From: Bacillota bacterium
GTDB lineage: Bacteria; Bacillota; DTU065
Direction: 5' to 3'
NCBI GenBank assembly: GCA_012842235.1
Contig: DUTE01000414.1
Coordinates: 1 to 21,138 of the forward strand
Length of the DNA stretch: 21,138 bases
The position numbers and the translations under genes are program-made. Of the stretch, positions 1 to 8,178 are shown in pieces. The stretch's first letter is position 1. The number at the start of each line of letters is the position of its first letter. The notes beneath the pieces were generated by a model. That model was not told the origin of the DNA, made no database searches, and saw only the letters and a program-made list of their open reading frames with translations.

Positions 1-91
1 AATCTTCATCAATTGTTAAGCCTGCAGGTAAACCTTCGATTATCACTGACAAAGCTCTACCATGGCTTTCTCCTGCAGTAAGAAATCGCAT
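1..91 (-). CDS. aroC: Chorismate synthase, N-terminal part (runs off the left edge)
   Basis: Chorismate synthase converts 5-enolpyruvylshikimate-3-phosphate to chorismate, the last common step of aromatic amino acid synthesis, using reduced FMN. Only about 30 codons are in the window. The reading frame begins with [11 protein letters not shown] and continues with IIEGLPAGL, the highly conserved N-terminal signature of AroC, which includes the catalytic His of the GESHG motif. The ATG at 91 is preceded by AGGTG at a normal distance. The gene is divergent from the cadC-cadA operon, so the 147-bp gap must carry control signals for both unless aroC has a distant promoter. aroE, also a shikimate gene, lies about 7 kb away on the same strand, which suggests both once belonged to one cluster. 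Identification is firm although the gene is truncated by the window. Confidence 0.93.
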   Translation of the reverse strand, partial: MRFLTAGESHGRALSVIIEGLPAGLTIDED

Positions 92-156
92 ATCGACAAC
101 ACCTGCCTATTTTTGCAAAAATTCGCTTGTTAAGAAAAAAACTCCTGCATTTAGTC

Positions 157-185
157 TTGACTTACCTATAAAAATAGCTTACTAT
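157..185 (+). promoter_or_regulatory. Sigma-A type promoter of the cadC-cadA operon
   Basis: A TTGACT -35 box (157-162) and a TACTAT -10 box (180-185) are separated by exactly 17 bases, about 53 bases before the cadC start codon. Its position ahead of the first gene of a two-gene operon fits a housekeeping promoter. The prediction rests on sequence match only. Confidence 0.6.
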
Positions 186-214
186 TTAAAACAACACTTC
201 ATTAATTAATTAAT
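172..214 (+). promoter_or_regulatory. Candidate CadC/SmtB operator region
   Basis: Two dyads lie over and just after the -10 box: AAATAG-N4-CTATTT (172-187), which overlaps it, and the 14-bp palindrome ATTAATTAATTAAT (201-214). Metal-responsive ArsR-family repressors bind AT-rich inverted repeats overlapping their own promoters, and the first dyad is positioned to block RNA polymerase. Which of the two is the real operator cannot be decided here. Confidence 0.4.
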
Positions 215-238
215 CGTTAAAGTAAGGAGAGAATCTCT

Positions 239-589
239 ATGCGTGAAGATTGCTGTGATAGCTTTGACCCTTCCGACGACAATTTCGAGGAAATCAAAAA
301 AGAATTACCTATCATTGAAAGTCTTGCTGAGGTTTTTAAGGTTTTAGGTGACGAGACACGAGTTAAAATCCTTTATATTTTATCCCAACATGAACTCTGT
401 GTCTGTGATATTGCAAATATTTTAGATATGAGTATGCCGGCAATCTCTAATCACTTAAGGATACTTCGGGCTTTAAGGCTAGTAAACTACAGAAAAGAGG
501 GCCGCTCTGTCTATTATTCTTTAGATGACGATCATATTGTTGATTTAATTAATATCGCTCGTGAACACTTTCTTGAAGAGGAGGCGTAG
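239..589 (+). CDS. cadC: CadC/SmtB-type metal-sensing ArsR-family repressor
   Basis: A 116-residue winged-helix repressor that should release DNA when it binds Cd, Pb or Zn and so induce the adjacent efflux ATPase. The ELCVCD motif (Cys54, Cys56) is the metal-binding alpha-3 segment. A Cys5-Cys6 pair at the N terminus could complete the alpha-3N thiolate site known from CadC. The C-terminal helix also carries Asp97-x-His99, His110 and Glu113, which match the spacing of the alpha-5 zinc site of SmtB. Both site types therefore look intact. The recognition helix is around residues 64-78 (MSMPAISNHLRIL). AAGGAGAG precedes the ATG at 239. The stop codon is 5 bases before the cadA start, so the two genes form an operon. 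The family call is firm; the exact inducing metal is inferred from the ligands and the partner gene. Confidence 0.92.
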   Translation: MREDCCDSFDPSDDNFEEIKKELPIIESLAEVFKVLGDETRVKILYILSQHELCVCDIANILDMSMPAISNHLRILRALRLVNYRKEGRSVYYSLDDDHIVDLINIAREHFLEEEA

Positions 590-594
590 AATAA

Positions 595-2631
595 ATGCAA
601 TACGAAGTCTGTGGTCTAAATTGCCCAAGTTGTGCTGAAAAAATTGAAAAACAATTAAAACAAAATATTGATCCTGAAGCCTCTGTTAACATTACAACTC
701 GCACAATCACTTTAACTAAAGGTTCTGTCGAAGAAGCCACTAAAATTATTCAAAAAATTGAACCTAACGCAACAATCGCGCCAAAAACGAATATGCAAGC
801 AAAAACCCATAACCATGAACATAGCCAAAGCAATCTAAAAATCTTGTTACTCTCTATTTTACTTTTTGGCTTGGGTTTCATATATAAACCTTTCTTTCTC
901 CTTGGTTATATTCTATCAGGTTATCCTGTTCTTTTAAGTGCTTTTCAAGGAATAATACGCAAAGATTTTCTCGATGAAAAGTTTCTAATGTCTATAGCTA
1001 CAATCGGTGCTGTTGCAGTTGGCGAATGGGCTGAAGCTGCTGCAGTAATGATTCTTTATAGTCTAGGGGAACATTTAGAAGAACTAGCAAGCGAAAACAC
1101 TAGAACCGCAGTTACCTCCTTAATAGAACTAACCCCTGAATCTGTTCGGGTTCTTTCTAATGGAGAAAGTATACTAAAGGATCCTTCTGAAGTTGAAATT
1201 GGTGATCTCATTCTTGTAAGAGCAGGTGAGAGAATCCCCCTTGATGGGATTATAGTAAATGGTTCAAGTACATTAGATACTTCCGCGCTTACTGGAGAGT
1301 CCCTGCCAAAAGAGGTTACCGTAGATGAAACTGTTCAAAGTGGTGTTATTAACCTTTCTTCACCACTTACCATTCAAGTCAAGGCTAAATATGAGAATTC
1401 TACTGTTGCAAGAATGTTAAAACTTATTGAAGAAGCATCTGAGAAAAAAGCCTCTTCAGAAAGATTTATCACCCGCTTTGCCCGTTATTATACACCTTTT
1501 GTTGTCTTGGGTGCTCTTTTAATTGCACTACTTCCACCTCTCTTTGGTGCGGGATCTTTCTCTGAATGGGGTTATCGAGCATTGGTACTTCTTGTTGTCT
1601 CCTGTCCTTGTGCTCTAGTTATTTCTGTACCTTTAGCCTATTTTTCTGGTATAGGAAGAGCTTCACAACTAGGTATTCTTGTTAAAGGCGGTGAAGTATT
1701 CGATAAAATTAGCCATATCGATACAACCGTCTGGGATAAAACAGGTACATTAACTAGTGGTGAATTTGAAGTCGTTAACATTAAATGTTATAGTGATCTA
1801 TCTGAAAATGATCTTTTGCAGATTGCTTTTAGCCTAGAAGAACACTCTAATCATCCCCTTGCTCAAGCAATAGTCAAAAAAGCCAATGAACTCAATCTTA
1901 AACCACTTGATATAGAAGAGCTTAAAGAGATTGCTGGCTATGGTCTTGAGGGAGTTATAGACAATAAAACATTCTATGTTGGAAGCGTAAAGTATATGGA
2001 ATCCCTTGGCTTTACCATAGAAGAAGAACACTCCCATGCTTTTGTTGCTGTAGCAACTGACAATGAACTCTTAGGTGCTTTTGAACTCTTAGACAAACTC
2101 AAACCCTCATCTACGAAGGCAATATCTAAACTCAAAGACAGGGGACTAAAAACAGTTGTATTAACCGGAGATCGCTCTATGGCTGCAAAAAAAGCTTTAC
2201 AAGAATTGCCCCTTGATGATCTACAAGCTGAACTTCTTCCTGAAGATAAACTAGCTTATGTAAACAGATTAGTGGAGACTGGAAAAACCCCACTTTTTGT
2301 AGGTGATGGTATTAATGATGCTCCCGTTCTTGCTAGCTCATTTGTAGGTGTAGCTATGGGTGGTATTGGTAGTGATGCAGCAATTGAAGCAAGTGATGTA
2401 GTTCTTGTAACCGATGAGCCGGTTAAAGTGCCTCTTCTTTTCAACCTAGCAGACGCCGTTCGCCAAAAAGTTATAACCAACATCACTCTTACATTAGCTG
2501 TTAAATTCACTGTTATTGGTCTTTCCATCTTTGGACTTGCATCTATGTGGCAAGCAGTAATTGCCGATGTAGGGGTTACTATAGTAGCTATCTTAAATGC
2601 TGCTTCTTTATTTAGACAGGTAAATAATTAA
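595..2631 (+). CDS. cadA: Zn/Cd/Pb-exporting P1B-type ATPase
   Basis: A 678-residue inner-membrane ATPase that exports divalent soft metals. In order, it has an N-terminal heavy-metal-associated domain (Cys10-Pro-Ser-Cys13) and a His-rich linker near residues 70-80 (HNHEH). The actuator TGES motif is near 233, the membrane metal site Cys337-Pro-Cys339 follows, and the phosphorylated Asp381 lies in DKTGTLT. The HP motif is at 420-421 and GDGIND near 570. Near the C terminus, a Lys in the penultimate helix (AVKFTV) and an Asp in the last (ADVGVT) are the residues that define the Zn/Cd/Pb subclass, P1B-2. Copper ATPases lack them. GAGGAGG lies 10 bases before the ATG. It is co-transcribed with cadC and followed by a strong terminator. 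Its length is slightly below that of typical CadA proteins. Confidence 0.95.
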   Translation: MQYEVCGLNCPSCAEKIEKQLKQNIDPEASVNITTRTITLTKGSVEEATKIIQKIEPNATIAPKTNMQAKTHNHEHSQSNLKILLLSILLFGLGFIYKPFFLLGYILSGYPVLLSAFQGIIRKDFLDEKFLMSIATIGAVAVGEWAEAAAVMILYSLGEHLEELASENTRTAVTSLIELTPESVRVLSNGESILKDPSEVEIGDLILVRAGERIPLDGIIVNGSSTLDTSALTGESLPKEVTVDETVQSGVINLSSPLTIQVKAKYENSTVARMLKLIEEASEKKASSERFITRFARYYTPFVVLGALLIALLPPLFGAGSFSEWGYRALVLLVVSCPCALVISVPLAYFSGIGRASQLGILVKGGEVFDKISHIDTTVWDKTGTLTSGEFEVVNIKCYSDLSENDLLQIAFSLEEHSNHPLAQAIVKKANELNLKPLDIEELKEIAGYGLEGVIDNKTFYVGSVKYMESLGFTIEEEHSHAFVAVATDNELLGAFELLDKLKPSSTKAISKLKDRGLKTVVLTGDRSMAAKKALQELPLDDLQAELLPEDKLAYVNRLVETGKTPLFVGDGINDAPVLASSFVGVAMGGIGSDAAIEASDVVLVTDEPVKVPLLFNLADAVRQKVITNITLTLAVKFTVIGLSIFGLASMWQAVIADVGVTIVAILNAASLFRQVNN

Positions 2632-2634
2632 ACT

Positions 2635-2684
2635 AAAGAAACAACAAGGGTTCTAAATGAACCCTTGTTGTTTCTTTTCTTGTT
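2635..2684 (+). terminator. Rho-independent terminator of cadC-cadA
   Basis: A perfect 19-bp stem (2635-2653 with 2659-2677) closes a 5-base TAAAT loop and is followed by a T-rich run. It starts 4 bases after the cadA stop codon and separates the metal operon from the Csx17-like gene, which is therefore unlikely to depend on the cad promoter. Confidence 0.9.
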
Positions 2685-2790
2685 TCCCCACAAACCGTCA
2701 GAAAATTATTACTTTTTTCTATAAAGAAGGTAACTCGGACTTGTCAGATAAAATACATATTAAAAGAGTTTTTACAAAGGTGGTGAAAAA

Positions 2791-4761
2791 ATGACCCATC
2801 GCCTTATCTTAGATGGCTGCAAAGCCAATCATCCTCTCAGCTATCTTAAAGCTATTGGTATTATGAAAACTATTTCTTTACAGGTAGACCCTAAGGTAAG
2901 AGGACATTTTGAAGAAGGTAATTTCATTTTACAGATAAACCTAAACAAAGCCCAGTTAATAGATTTTTTTCTGTATAAATTTGTTCCTCCGCCTGTAATT
3001 TCGCCTTTTTTAAGAAAAAGAAACAATCAACTTTTAGACTCGCTTGCTTACAATCAAAATGAACGTTTGTCTTCGTTTCGCTTAGCTTACGAGTCCTTAA
3101 AACTGTCTCCACCAAAGACTAGGCAACTATTCCCTTCTGAAAATTGGTTAAAAGAAATAGAGATGGATCTTAATTTTCTGCATCCAAATTCTGTAGAAAG
3201 CTACAAAGCACTAGCTTTAGCAGCCTATGGCTTAGCTATTGTACTTAAAGAGACAGTATCTAGCCCCATGTTGATTAATTACCAAAATTGCTTTGATAAA
3301 CTGAATATCTCTGAAAATTATCTTGGAGCTCTGTTAAAACTTATGAGCTCAAGTAATAACTCAATTAGTGATAATTCTTTTACTGATCTAGAGAAATCGT
3401 TGTTTAGCAAACCTGAAGAAACACACACTATTTGCAAATTAAGTGATTTTGGCAAAGCGTTTTTAGACCCAAACTTAAGTAAGGCAAATAACCCCTGGGA
3501 CTATATTTTAGCTTTAAACGGTTTTTTGGCAATTTGTGAGGACTATCCTTTTTATAGTAATAACATTTTGCCTCTTTGCCTTAAAGCTACAAGCTATGGA
3601 TGGGGTAATTTAGACGAAAATCCCTTAAGGAAAGTATCTCAAAGAGAGATGTGGTTTCCTCTTTGGAATAAACCTCTTGACTACAATAATCTTAAAATAG
3701 CTCTGAAAAAGCTTGCTTTAGTATTGCCTAATTCTAGCATATACACTAGCTTAGATTTGGTAACAGAGACAGCACTTTGGGGAATAAACCCATTGTTTGC
3801 TACATTTTTAAGAATTGGCCTAGTCTTTGAGATGCCCCATGCCATCTTACCTGAAGCCTTTATTTTAGGTTATGTGTCATTACAAGAGAGAGAAGCAGCT
3901 AGATTAGTTAATCCAGCAAAGATATGGCTTTCAGATTGGCAGATTGCCTTAAATTCTAGCCCCAAAAGTCAAAAACAAAGACAGAACATCAATTTGGCAG
4001 AAGAGGCTCTTTTTTCTTATCTCACAGGGAAAACAAACTCTCTTACAAATTCCCTTGAACATCTTGGTGCTACTGAGCAAGCTACCTCTTTATTTTCTAA
4101 AGACACTAGATTAATTCCCCTCTCTCTACCAGTAAGTTGGTTACCTTATTGTGAAAAGGACACTGCAGAATACCGCTTAGCTCTAGCACTTGCTTCTTTA
4201 GATATTCAAGTGCCCTTAAGAGAGCAGTTAGAGCCTGTTTGCTTAGTTGATAATGGCTGGATTTGGTGTGATAAGGCTCAAGTCCAAGGCCCAAATTTAG
4301 TAGAGACTTTAGGCATGGTTTTAGAAACAAGGCTCCAAATCGCTGAGAAAAAACACCTACCGGTTTTACCTCTTTTTTCTGCTTACCCTGCAAGACTTAA
4401 GGATGTAGAACTTTTCTTAGAAGGCAAAACCGATGATAACAGTGTCGAATCTATTTTAAAAGGGTTAATTCTTATTGACTATCCTATACCAAAAAAAGCC
4501 TCAAAAACAATAAGTCCAACTAGTGAAATATTAGATAGCTATCTACTTTTGCGAAAAGCATTTTTAACACCTTCCTATACACCAAATGATTACTATAACC
4601 TATCCCAATTAATCATCCGTTTACGCTTTAGCTCTCTAAAAGATTCTTTGGCATATGCCAAAAAGCTATCACAAGATCAAAGTTTTTCCATAGTTAAAAG
4701 ACAACCTTCACAGACTTTTAATCGTAGATTATTAGCCTCTGTTCTTTTCCATGCAAACTAA
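2791..4761 (+). CDS. csx17: Csx17-like protein (type I-G/I-U CRISPR Cas8 family), orphan
   Basis: A 656-residue protein that I recognise as Csx17-like from a set of family hallmarks in the right order. These are an N-terminal L-x-GC followed by PLSYLKAIG (residues 8-23), RGHFEEGNF (38-45), a DFFL..F.PPPVISP segment (58-72), NPWDYILALNG (234-244) and REMWFPLWNKP (285-295). The protein ends in a Phe-Asn-Arg-Arg-Leu-Leu-Ala tail. Csx17 is the large subunit (Cas8) of type I-G Cascade, where it would normally help recognise the PAM and recruit Cas3. The usual WNGGSG string after the SP motif is absent, and at 656 residues it appears somewhat short for the family. AAAGGTGGTG gives a near-perfect ribosome binding site before the ATG. 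It is transcribed alone between two terminators, with no cas3, cas7, cas5/6, cas1 or array nearby. Its role here is unknown; the family assignment comes from motif recognition and was not checked by a search. Confidence 0.8.
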   Translation: MTHRLILDGCKANHPLSYLKAIGIMKTISLQVDPKVRGHFEEGNFILQINLNKAQLIDFFLYKFVPPPVISPFLRKRNNQLLDSLAYNQNERLSSFRLAYESLKLSPPKTRQLFPSENWLKEIEMDLNFLHPNSVESYKALALAAYGLAIVLKETVSSPMLINYQNCFDKLNISENYLGALLKLMSSSNNSISDNSFTDLEKSLFSKPEETHTICKLSDFGKAFLDPNLSKANNPWDYILALNGFLAICEDYPFYSNNILPLCLKATSYGWGNLDENPLRKVSQREMWFPLWNKPLDYNNLKIALKKLALVLPNSSIYTSLDLVTETALWGINPLFATFLRIGLVFEMPHAILPEAFILGYVSLQEREAARLVNPAKIWLSDWQIALNSSPKSQKQRQNINLAEEALFSYLTGKTNSLTNSLEHLGATEQATSLFSKDTRLIPLSLPVSWLPYCEKDTAEYRLALALASLDIQVPLREQLEPVCLVDNGWIWCDKAQVQGPNLVETLGMVLETRLQIAEKKHLPVLPLFSAYPARLKDVELFLEGKTDDNSVESILKGLILIDYPIPKKASKTISPTSEILDSYLLLRKAFLTPSYTPNDYYNLSQLIIRLRFSSLKDSLAYAKKLSQDQSFSIVKRQPSQTFNRRLLASVLFHAN

Positions 4762-4794
4762 AAACCGCCTTAAGGCGGTTTTTAGTTGTCTTTT
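4756..4794. terminator. Bidirectional terminator between csx17 and the ABC permease
   Basis: A 14-bp perfect stem (4756-4769 with 4774-4787) surrounds a TTAA loop, so the whole 32-base element is self-complementary. Five A/T pairs at the stem base supply T-runs on both strands. It contains the csx17 stop codon and lies 13 bases from the end of the convergent permease gene, so it can serve both. Confidence 0.85.
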
Positions 4795-4799
4795 AATGT

Positions 4800-6536
4800 C
4801 TATGCACCTTTAGCATCTACTGCTCCTGTAAAAAGCAACTTTAGTCTGTTAATACTAGTTGTAGAGCTAATAATAAATACACCTATAGTTTCAAAAGCAA
4901 AGACCCCAAGGCCAATAGCTTTAGCTACTTCTGGTGATAAAGCACTAAAAATACCTACTTTTGAGTACCACCACTGAAAAGAAAAAGTAGCGCCAAGCAA
5001 TAAGATTATTGGCATCATGGCTAGATTTACTAATAGTATTTTGCCAGCACCTTCCTGCGACTTTGATGAACCAATTTTAATGTTGAAATTGGGGAAATAA
5101 ATATCGGTCCACAAATCAACAGAAATTAGAGCAGCAAGAGATATGGCTATTGTTGGTATGGTGATGTAGAGTGGAAACATCTCTATTTTAATATAATGAA
5201 ACACAGCCACACCAATAAGGCCCTCAAGTAAACACGGTAGGTAACCAAAGATAAACTTGCTCCAGTAGACAGTCCTAGGTTCAACTGGTAAAGACTGCAT
5301 GAAACGCCAATTTTTTCCTTCCCTTGAAAGAGCAAGACCTGCTACGGTAGGACCTGACAATCCTGCAAAAAGAAGAATCATAAATAAGTTTACAGATTGA
5401 TTGATAAAATCTGGGGGGATACTTCCAGTAACCCCAGATTGTGATTGTATGCGAGCATTGTTAAAGGCAAAAAAGCCCAAAACAATGAGGCCTACAGCTA
5501 TTTGATACCACATCATAGGTTCACGTTTTAGATAAAGCATCTCTTTTTTTAACATTGCCCCAAAAGGAGAACCTACACGGGAAAGCCGTTTTTCCTCTTT
5601 ATTCTTTGCATTAGATTTTGCTCTTTTCTTTTTGGGTGAATCAGTCTCTTGTCCACTAGACCATCCTGAGAGGTAAAGTTTAGCTGATAGTTTGGTTGTA
5701 AACCAAAATACCAATGCTGATATGACCACAAGTGGTATGAAATTTGCCCAGAAGTTAATCTGCGAGTTTGGCAGTGTAGCTACAGAAGATTTAGCCATCC
5801 AAACATGGGGTAAAAAGCTCATCTTGTTAATTCCTAGATCGCTAAAACCACTTAGAGCATTTATTATATCTTCTTCAGTCATATTCATCATATTTGAAGA
5901 AAACATCTGGCTAACAAAGACAATAACTAGCCCCATAATTAACGTAAGAGACATAAGAATCTGTTTTAACTTCTGACCTGGAACAAAACGCATAATCAAT
6001 AGAAGAAGCAATGCAGCAATTGAACCAAAAATAACAAAGCCTGCAAGAAAACTTATAATTGTTGAAAGGTAGTAGAAAAATCCAGCCTTAAAAGCTATAC
6101 CTAACCCTATAAAAGGAGTTAATGTCATAAAACTTATTGATAAAAAGATAAGCCCTAGACATTCTGTAAGTTTTGCTGCGAAGATATTTTCTACCTGAAG
6201 AGGGGTAGCTAACAAAAAAGAGACATCTTGAGATTCATAAAGATACTCATACAAAATCCTAAGACCTGTTAGAAACAAAAACAGAATCGTTCCCAAAGCA
6301 AGCAACTGAGCAACAGTCAGTATAGATTTTTCTATAAAAATCTCGCTACCAGCCGGGAAAAGTGCAATAAGGTCTTTAAAAAGATTTGCTGAAAGTATTG
6401 TCCAAAAGACCGCAAAAGCCAATAATGCTAGATAAGCAAAAATAGTACCAATAATTTTCTTTTTCGATTTAGATTTGAAAGTCGACGAAAACCATATTTT
6501 CAAACTAGTTCTTAATAGTAGTAAATACTCCTGCAC
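4800..6536 (-). CDS. ABC-type exporter permease (large, about 12 membrane segments)
   Basis: A hydrophobic protein of about 578 residues with two similar halves of roughly six membrane segments each. They are separated by a basic, lysine-rich cytoplasmic linker (around residues 305-325, including KKKRAK and KNKEEKR). This layout is that of the large ABC-2-like permeases paired with a single ATPase in Firmicutes. The substrate cannot be told from sequence. It follows the ATPase gene directly. A GTG at 6545 overlaps the ATPase stop codon, but the ribosome binding site AAAGGGG would then sit on top of it. The GTG at 6536 leaves 8 bases after AAGGGG and is the better start. The pair would work as an efflux pump or as a signalling or immunity exporter. 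The function is inferred from family and neighbours. Confidence 0.85.
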   Translation of the reverse strand: MQEYLLLLRTSLKIWFSSTFKSKSKKKIIGTIFAYLALLAFAVFWTILSANLFKDLIALFPAGSEIFIEKSILTVAQLLALGTILFLFLTGLRILYEYLYESQDVSFLLATPLQVENIFAAKLTECLGLIFLSISFMTLTPFIGLGIAFKAGFFYYLSTIISFLAGFVIFGSIAALLLLLIMRFVPGQKLKQILMSLTLIMGLVIVFVSQMFSSNMMNMTEEDIINALSGFSDLGINKMSFLPHVWMAKSSVATLPNSQINFWANFIPLVVISALVFWFTTKLSAKLYLSGWSSGQETDSPKKKRAKSNAKNKEEKRLSRVGSPFGAMLKKEMLYLKREPMMWYQIAVGLIVLGFFAFNNARIQSQSGVTGSIPPDFINQSVNLFMILLFAGLSGPTVAGLALSREGKNWRFMQSLPVEPRTVYWSKFIFGYLPCLLEGLIGVAVFHYIKIEMFPLYITIPTIAISLAALISVDLWTDIYFPNFNIKIGSSKSQEGAGKILLVNLAMMPIILLLGATFSFQWWYSKVGIFSALSPEVAKAIGLGVFAFETIGVFIISSTTSINRLKLLFTGAVDAKGA

Positions 6537-6541
6537 CAGTA

Positions 6542-7297
6542 TCACCCCTTTAAATGGCTGATAAGTTCTTTATCCTCTTCACTTGCTGTAAGTTGCAAAA
6601 ATAGCTCTTCAAGAGAGCCTTCAGTGCCTTGTGCCTCTCTTAATTCTTCTACTGTGCCTACAAACTTCAATTGTCCTTTTTGAATGATACCCACTTTATC
6701 AGCCATTTCTTCGGCGATCTCTAAAATATGAGTCGACATAAAGACTGTTTTACCTTCTTTAGTCATATCTTTAAGTATGTCTTTTATCAAACGAGCTGAA
6801 CGTGGATCTAAACCTACAGTTGGTTCATCTAAAAACAAAACCTGGGGATCATGTATTAATGCAGCAATTATGTTAGCCTTTTGCCGCATTCCATGAGAGT
6901 ATCCCTGCATAAGATCGTCTTGCCGATCTTCTAATTCAAAGATTTCAAGATATTCATCAGCTGTTTCTTTGGCCTTTTTCCGATCTATCTGATAAATATC
7001 GGCTACAAAATTCAAAAATTCTCTTAGTGTAAGTTTGTCGTAAACACTTGGTTCATCTGGAACAAATCCCAATATTTTTTTAGCTTCTACGGGATTATCA
7101 TTTACTGATATACCTGAAAGGTAAGCCTCCCCTGATGTCGGGATTAATAGTCCTGATAACATTTTAATGGTTGTGGTCTTTCCTGCCCCATTAGGCCCTA
7201 AAAAAGCAAATAATTCTCCAGAGTTTACATGAAAACTAACATTATCAACTGCTCTGAATTTGCCAAAGTCTTTGGTTAAATTGACTGCCTCAATCAT
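6542..7297 (-). CDS. ABC transporter ATP-binding protein
   Basis: A 251-residue nucleotide-binding subunit that powers the adjacent permease. It shows a Walker A motif GPNGAGKTT (34-42), a signature motif in the variant form YSHGMRQK (133-140), as is common in ABC-2-type exporters, a Walker B LFLDEP (154-159), the D-loop GLDP and the switch His190 (STH). The C-terminal extension after residue 210 matches the DrrA/CcmA-type exporters. The ATG at 7297 has AAGGGGG upstream and overlaps the end of aroE by 8 bases. Its own TGA abuts the permease start. The three genes aroE, ATPase and permease are therefore probably co-transcribed, although no functional link between shikimate synthesis and the pump is evident. 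Confidence 0.93.
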   Translation of the reverse strand: MIEAVNLTKDFGKFRAVDNVSFHVNSGELFAFLGPNGAGKTTTIKMLSGLLIPTSGEAYLSGISVNDNPVEAKKILGFVPDEPSVYDKLTLREFLNFVADIYQIDRKKAKETADEYLEIFELEDRQDDLMQGYSHGMRQKANIIAALIHDPQVLFLDEPTVGLDPRSARLIKDILKDMTKEGKTVFMSTHILEIAEEMADKVGIIQKGQLKFVGTVEELREAQGTEGSLEELFLQLTASEEDKELISHLKG

Positions 7298-8102
7298 TTT
7301 TCTTTCCCCCTTCTAAATACTCAGATAAAGCCTCTTGCATCACATTTACAGGTGCTTTTTGCAAAAACCATTTTTCAAAGGATATTGCTCCTTGATAGAG
7401 TAGCATGCCATCACCTGTAACTACTTGATGCCCTGTTGCCTCAGCAACTTTAATAAGTGATGTTCTTAGTGGGTTATAGACTAGGTCACAAAAAACTGTC
7501 TCTTTCTTAAAAAGACGAGGATCAATAACCGGTTGTGCAGAGTTATCTGGATACATTCCCACAGGAGTACAATCCACCACAAGATCCACACTCATTGACA
7601 AATCTTTTTTTAACTGCAACCAAGGAAACTGTTCCCAAAATTTGGCTTTAGGTTTTTGCCTACTAGTAACTATTACTTCTGAGCCACTATCTCTTAGACC
7701 TACAGCTACAGCCCTTGCTGCTCCTCCACTACCAACAATTAATGAACGTTTGCCTTGAGGATCTTGATCTGCTTCTTTAAGAGCACGAATAAAACCAGGT
7801 GCATCAGAATTATCCCCAATAAATCTTTCGCCTTTTCTATAGACTAAATTAACCGCACCGATCTCTGCAGCTTGTGGTGTAATCTCATCAAGGAAACTTA
7901 TTACCTTTTGTTTATAAGGAATCGTCACATTAAATCCCAAGGAACCAATGGTTTTTAAACCATAAACAGTATCTCTAAGATCCTCTTCTTTAACTGAAAA
8001 CAAACAATATTGTGCTTGAAGATCTAACGCTCCAAAAGCCCTATTGTGCATCAAAGGAGACAATGAATGTGATAAAGGATAGCCAATTAACCCAAGTAGC
8101 AT
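7290..8102 (-). CDS. aroE: Shikimate dehydrogenase
   Basis: A 270-residue enzyme reducing 3-dehydroshikimate to shikimate with NADPH. The shikimate-binding SHSLSP (11-16) and catalytic Lys64 in NVTIPYK are present, as are the catalytic Asp100 in DNSDAPG, the NADP-binding GSGGAAR (124-130), DLVYNPL, and TGDGMLLYQGA near the C terminus. Length is normal. AAAGGAGG lies 8 bases before the ATG. A terminator separates it from the tldE gene upstream, and its end overlaps the ABC ATPase by 8 bases. In Bacillus subtilis aroE follows yqeG-yqeH directly. Here the tldD-tldE pair sits between them. Confidence 0.96.
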   Translation of the reverse strand: MLLGLIGYPLSHSLSPLMHNRAFGALDLQAQYCLFSVKEEDLRDTVYGLKTIGSLGFNVTIPYKQKVISFLDEITPQAAEIGAVNLVYRKGERFIGDNSDAPGFIRALKEADQDPQGKRSLIVGSGGAARAVAVGLRDSGSEVIVTSRQKPKAKFWEQFPWLQLKKDLSMSVDLVVDCTPVGMYPDNSAQPVIDPRLFKKETVFCDLVYNPLRTSLIKVAEATGHQVVTGDGMLLYQGAISFEKWFLQKAPVNVMQEALSEYLEGGKKND

Positions 8103-8145
8103 CTATCCTTCCTCCTTTCCTACGTATTTGTCAAAAAAAAGTTTC

Positions 8146-8178
8146 ATAAAAAACGGGCCCTAAGGGCCCATTTTTTAT
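8146..8178 (-). terminator. Rho-independent terminator after tldE
   Basis: A 15-bp stem (8146-8160 with 8164-8178) with a GGGCCC core and a 3-base loop is flanked by A/T runs. The one imperfect pair is a G-U wobble when read on the minus strand but a C-A mismatch on the plus strand, so it is built for minus-strand transcripts. The tldE stop codon is inside its arm. It separates tldD-tldE from aroE. Confidence 0.85.

Noticed and set aside
2741..2769. Possible promoter TTGTCA for csx17
   Set aside because: No acceptable -10 hexamer lies at 16-18 bases. TAAAAT and TATTAA are present but at wrong distances, so I cannot place a promoter although one should exist in this gap.
8129..8134. Perfect minus-strand TTGACA (-35 box) in front of aroE
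   Set aside because: It is only about 25-30 bases before the aroE start and overlaps the T run of the tldE terminator. No -10 box is found 16-18 bases downstream, and that position holds the aroE ribosome binding site.
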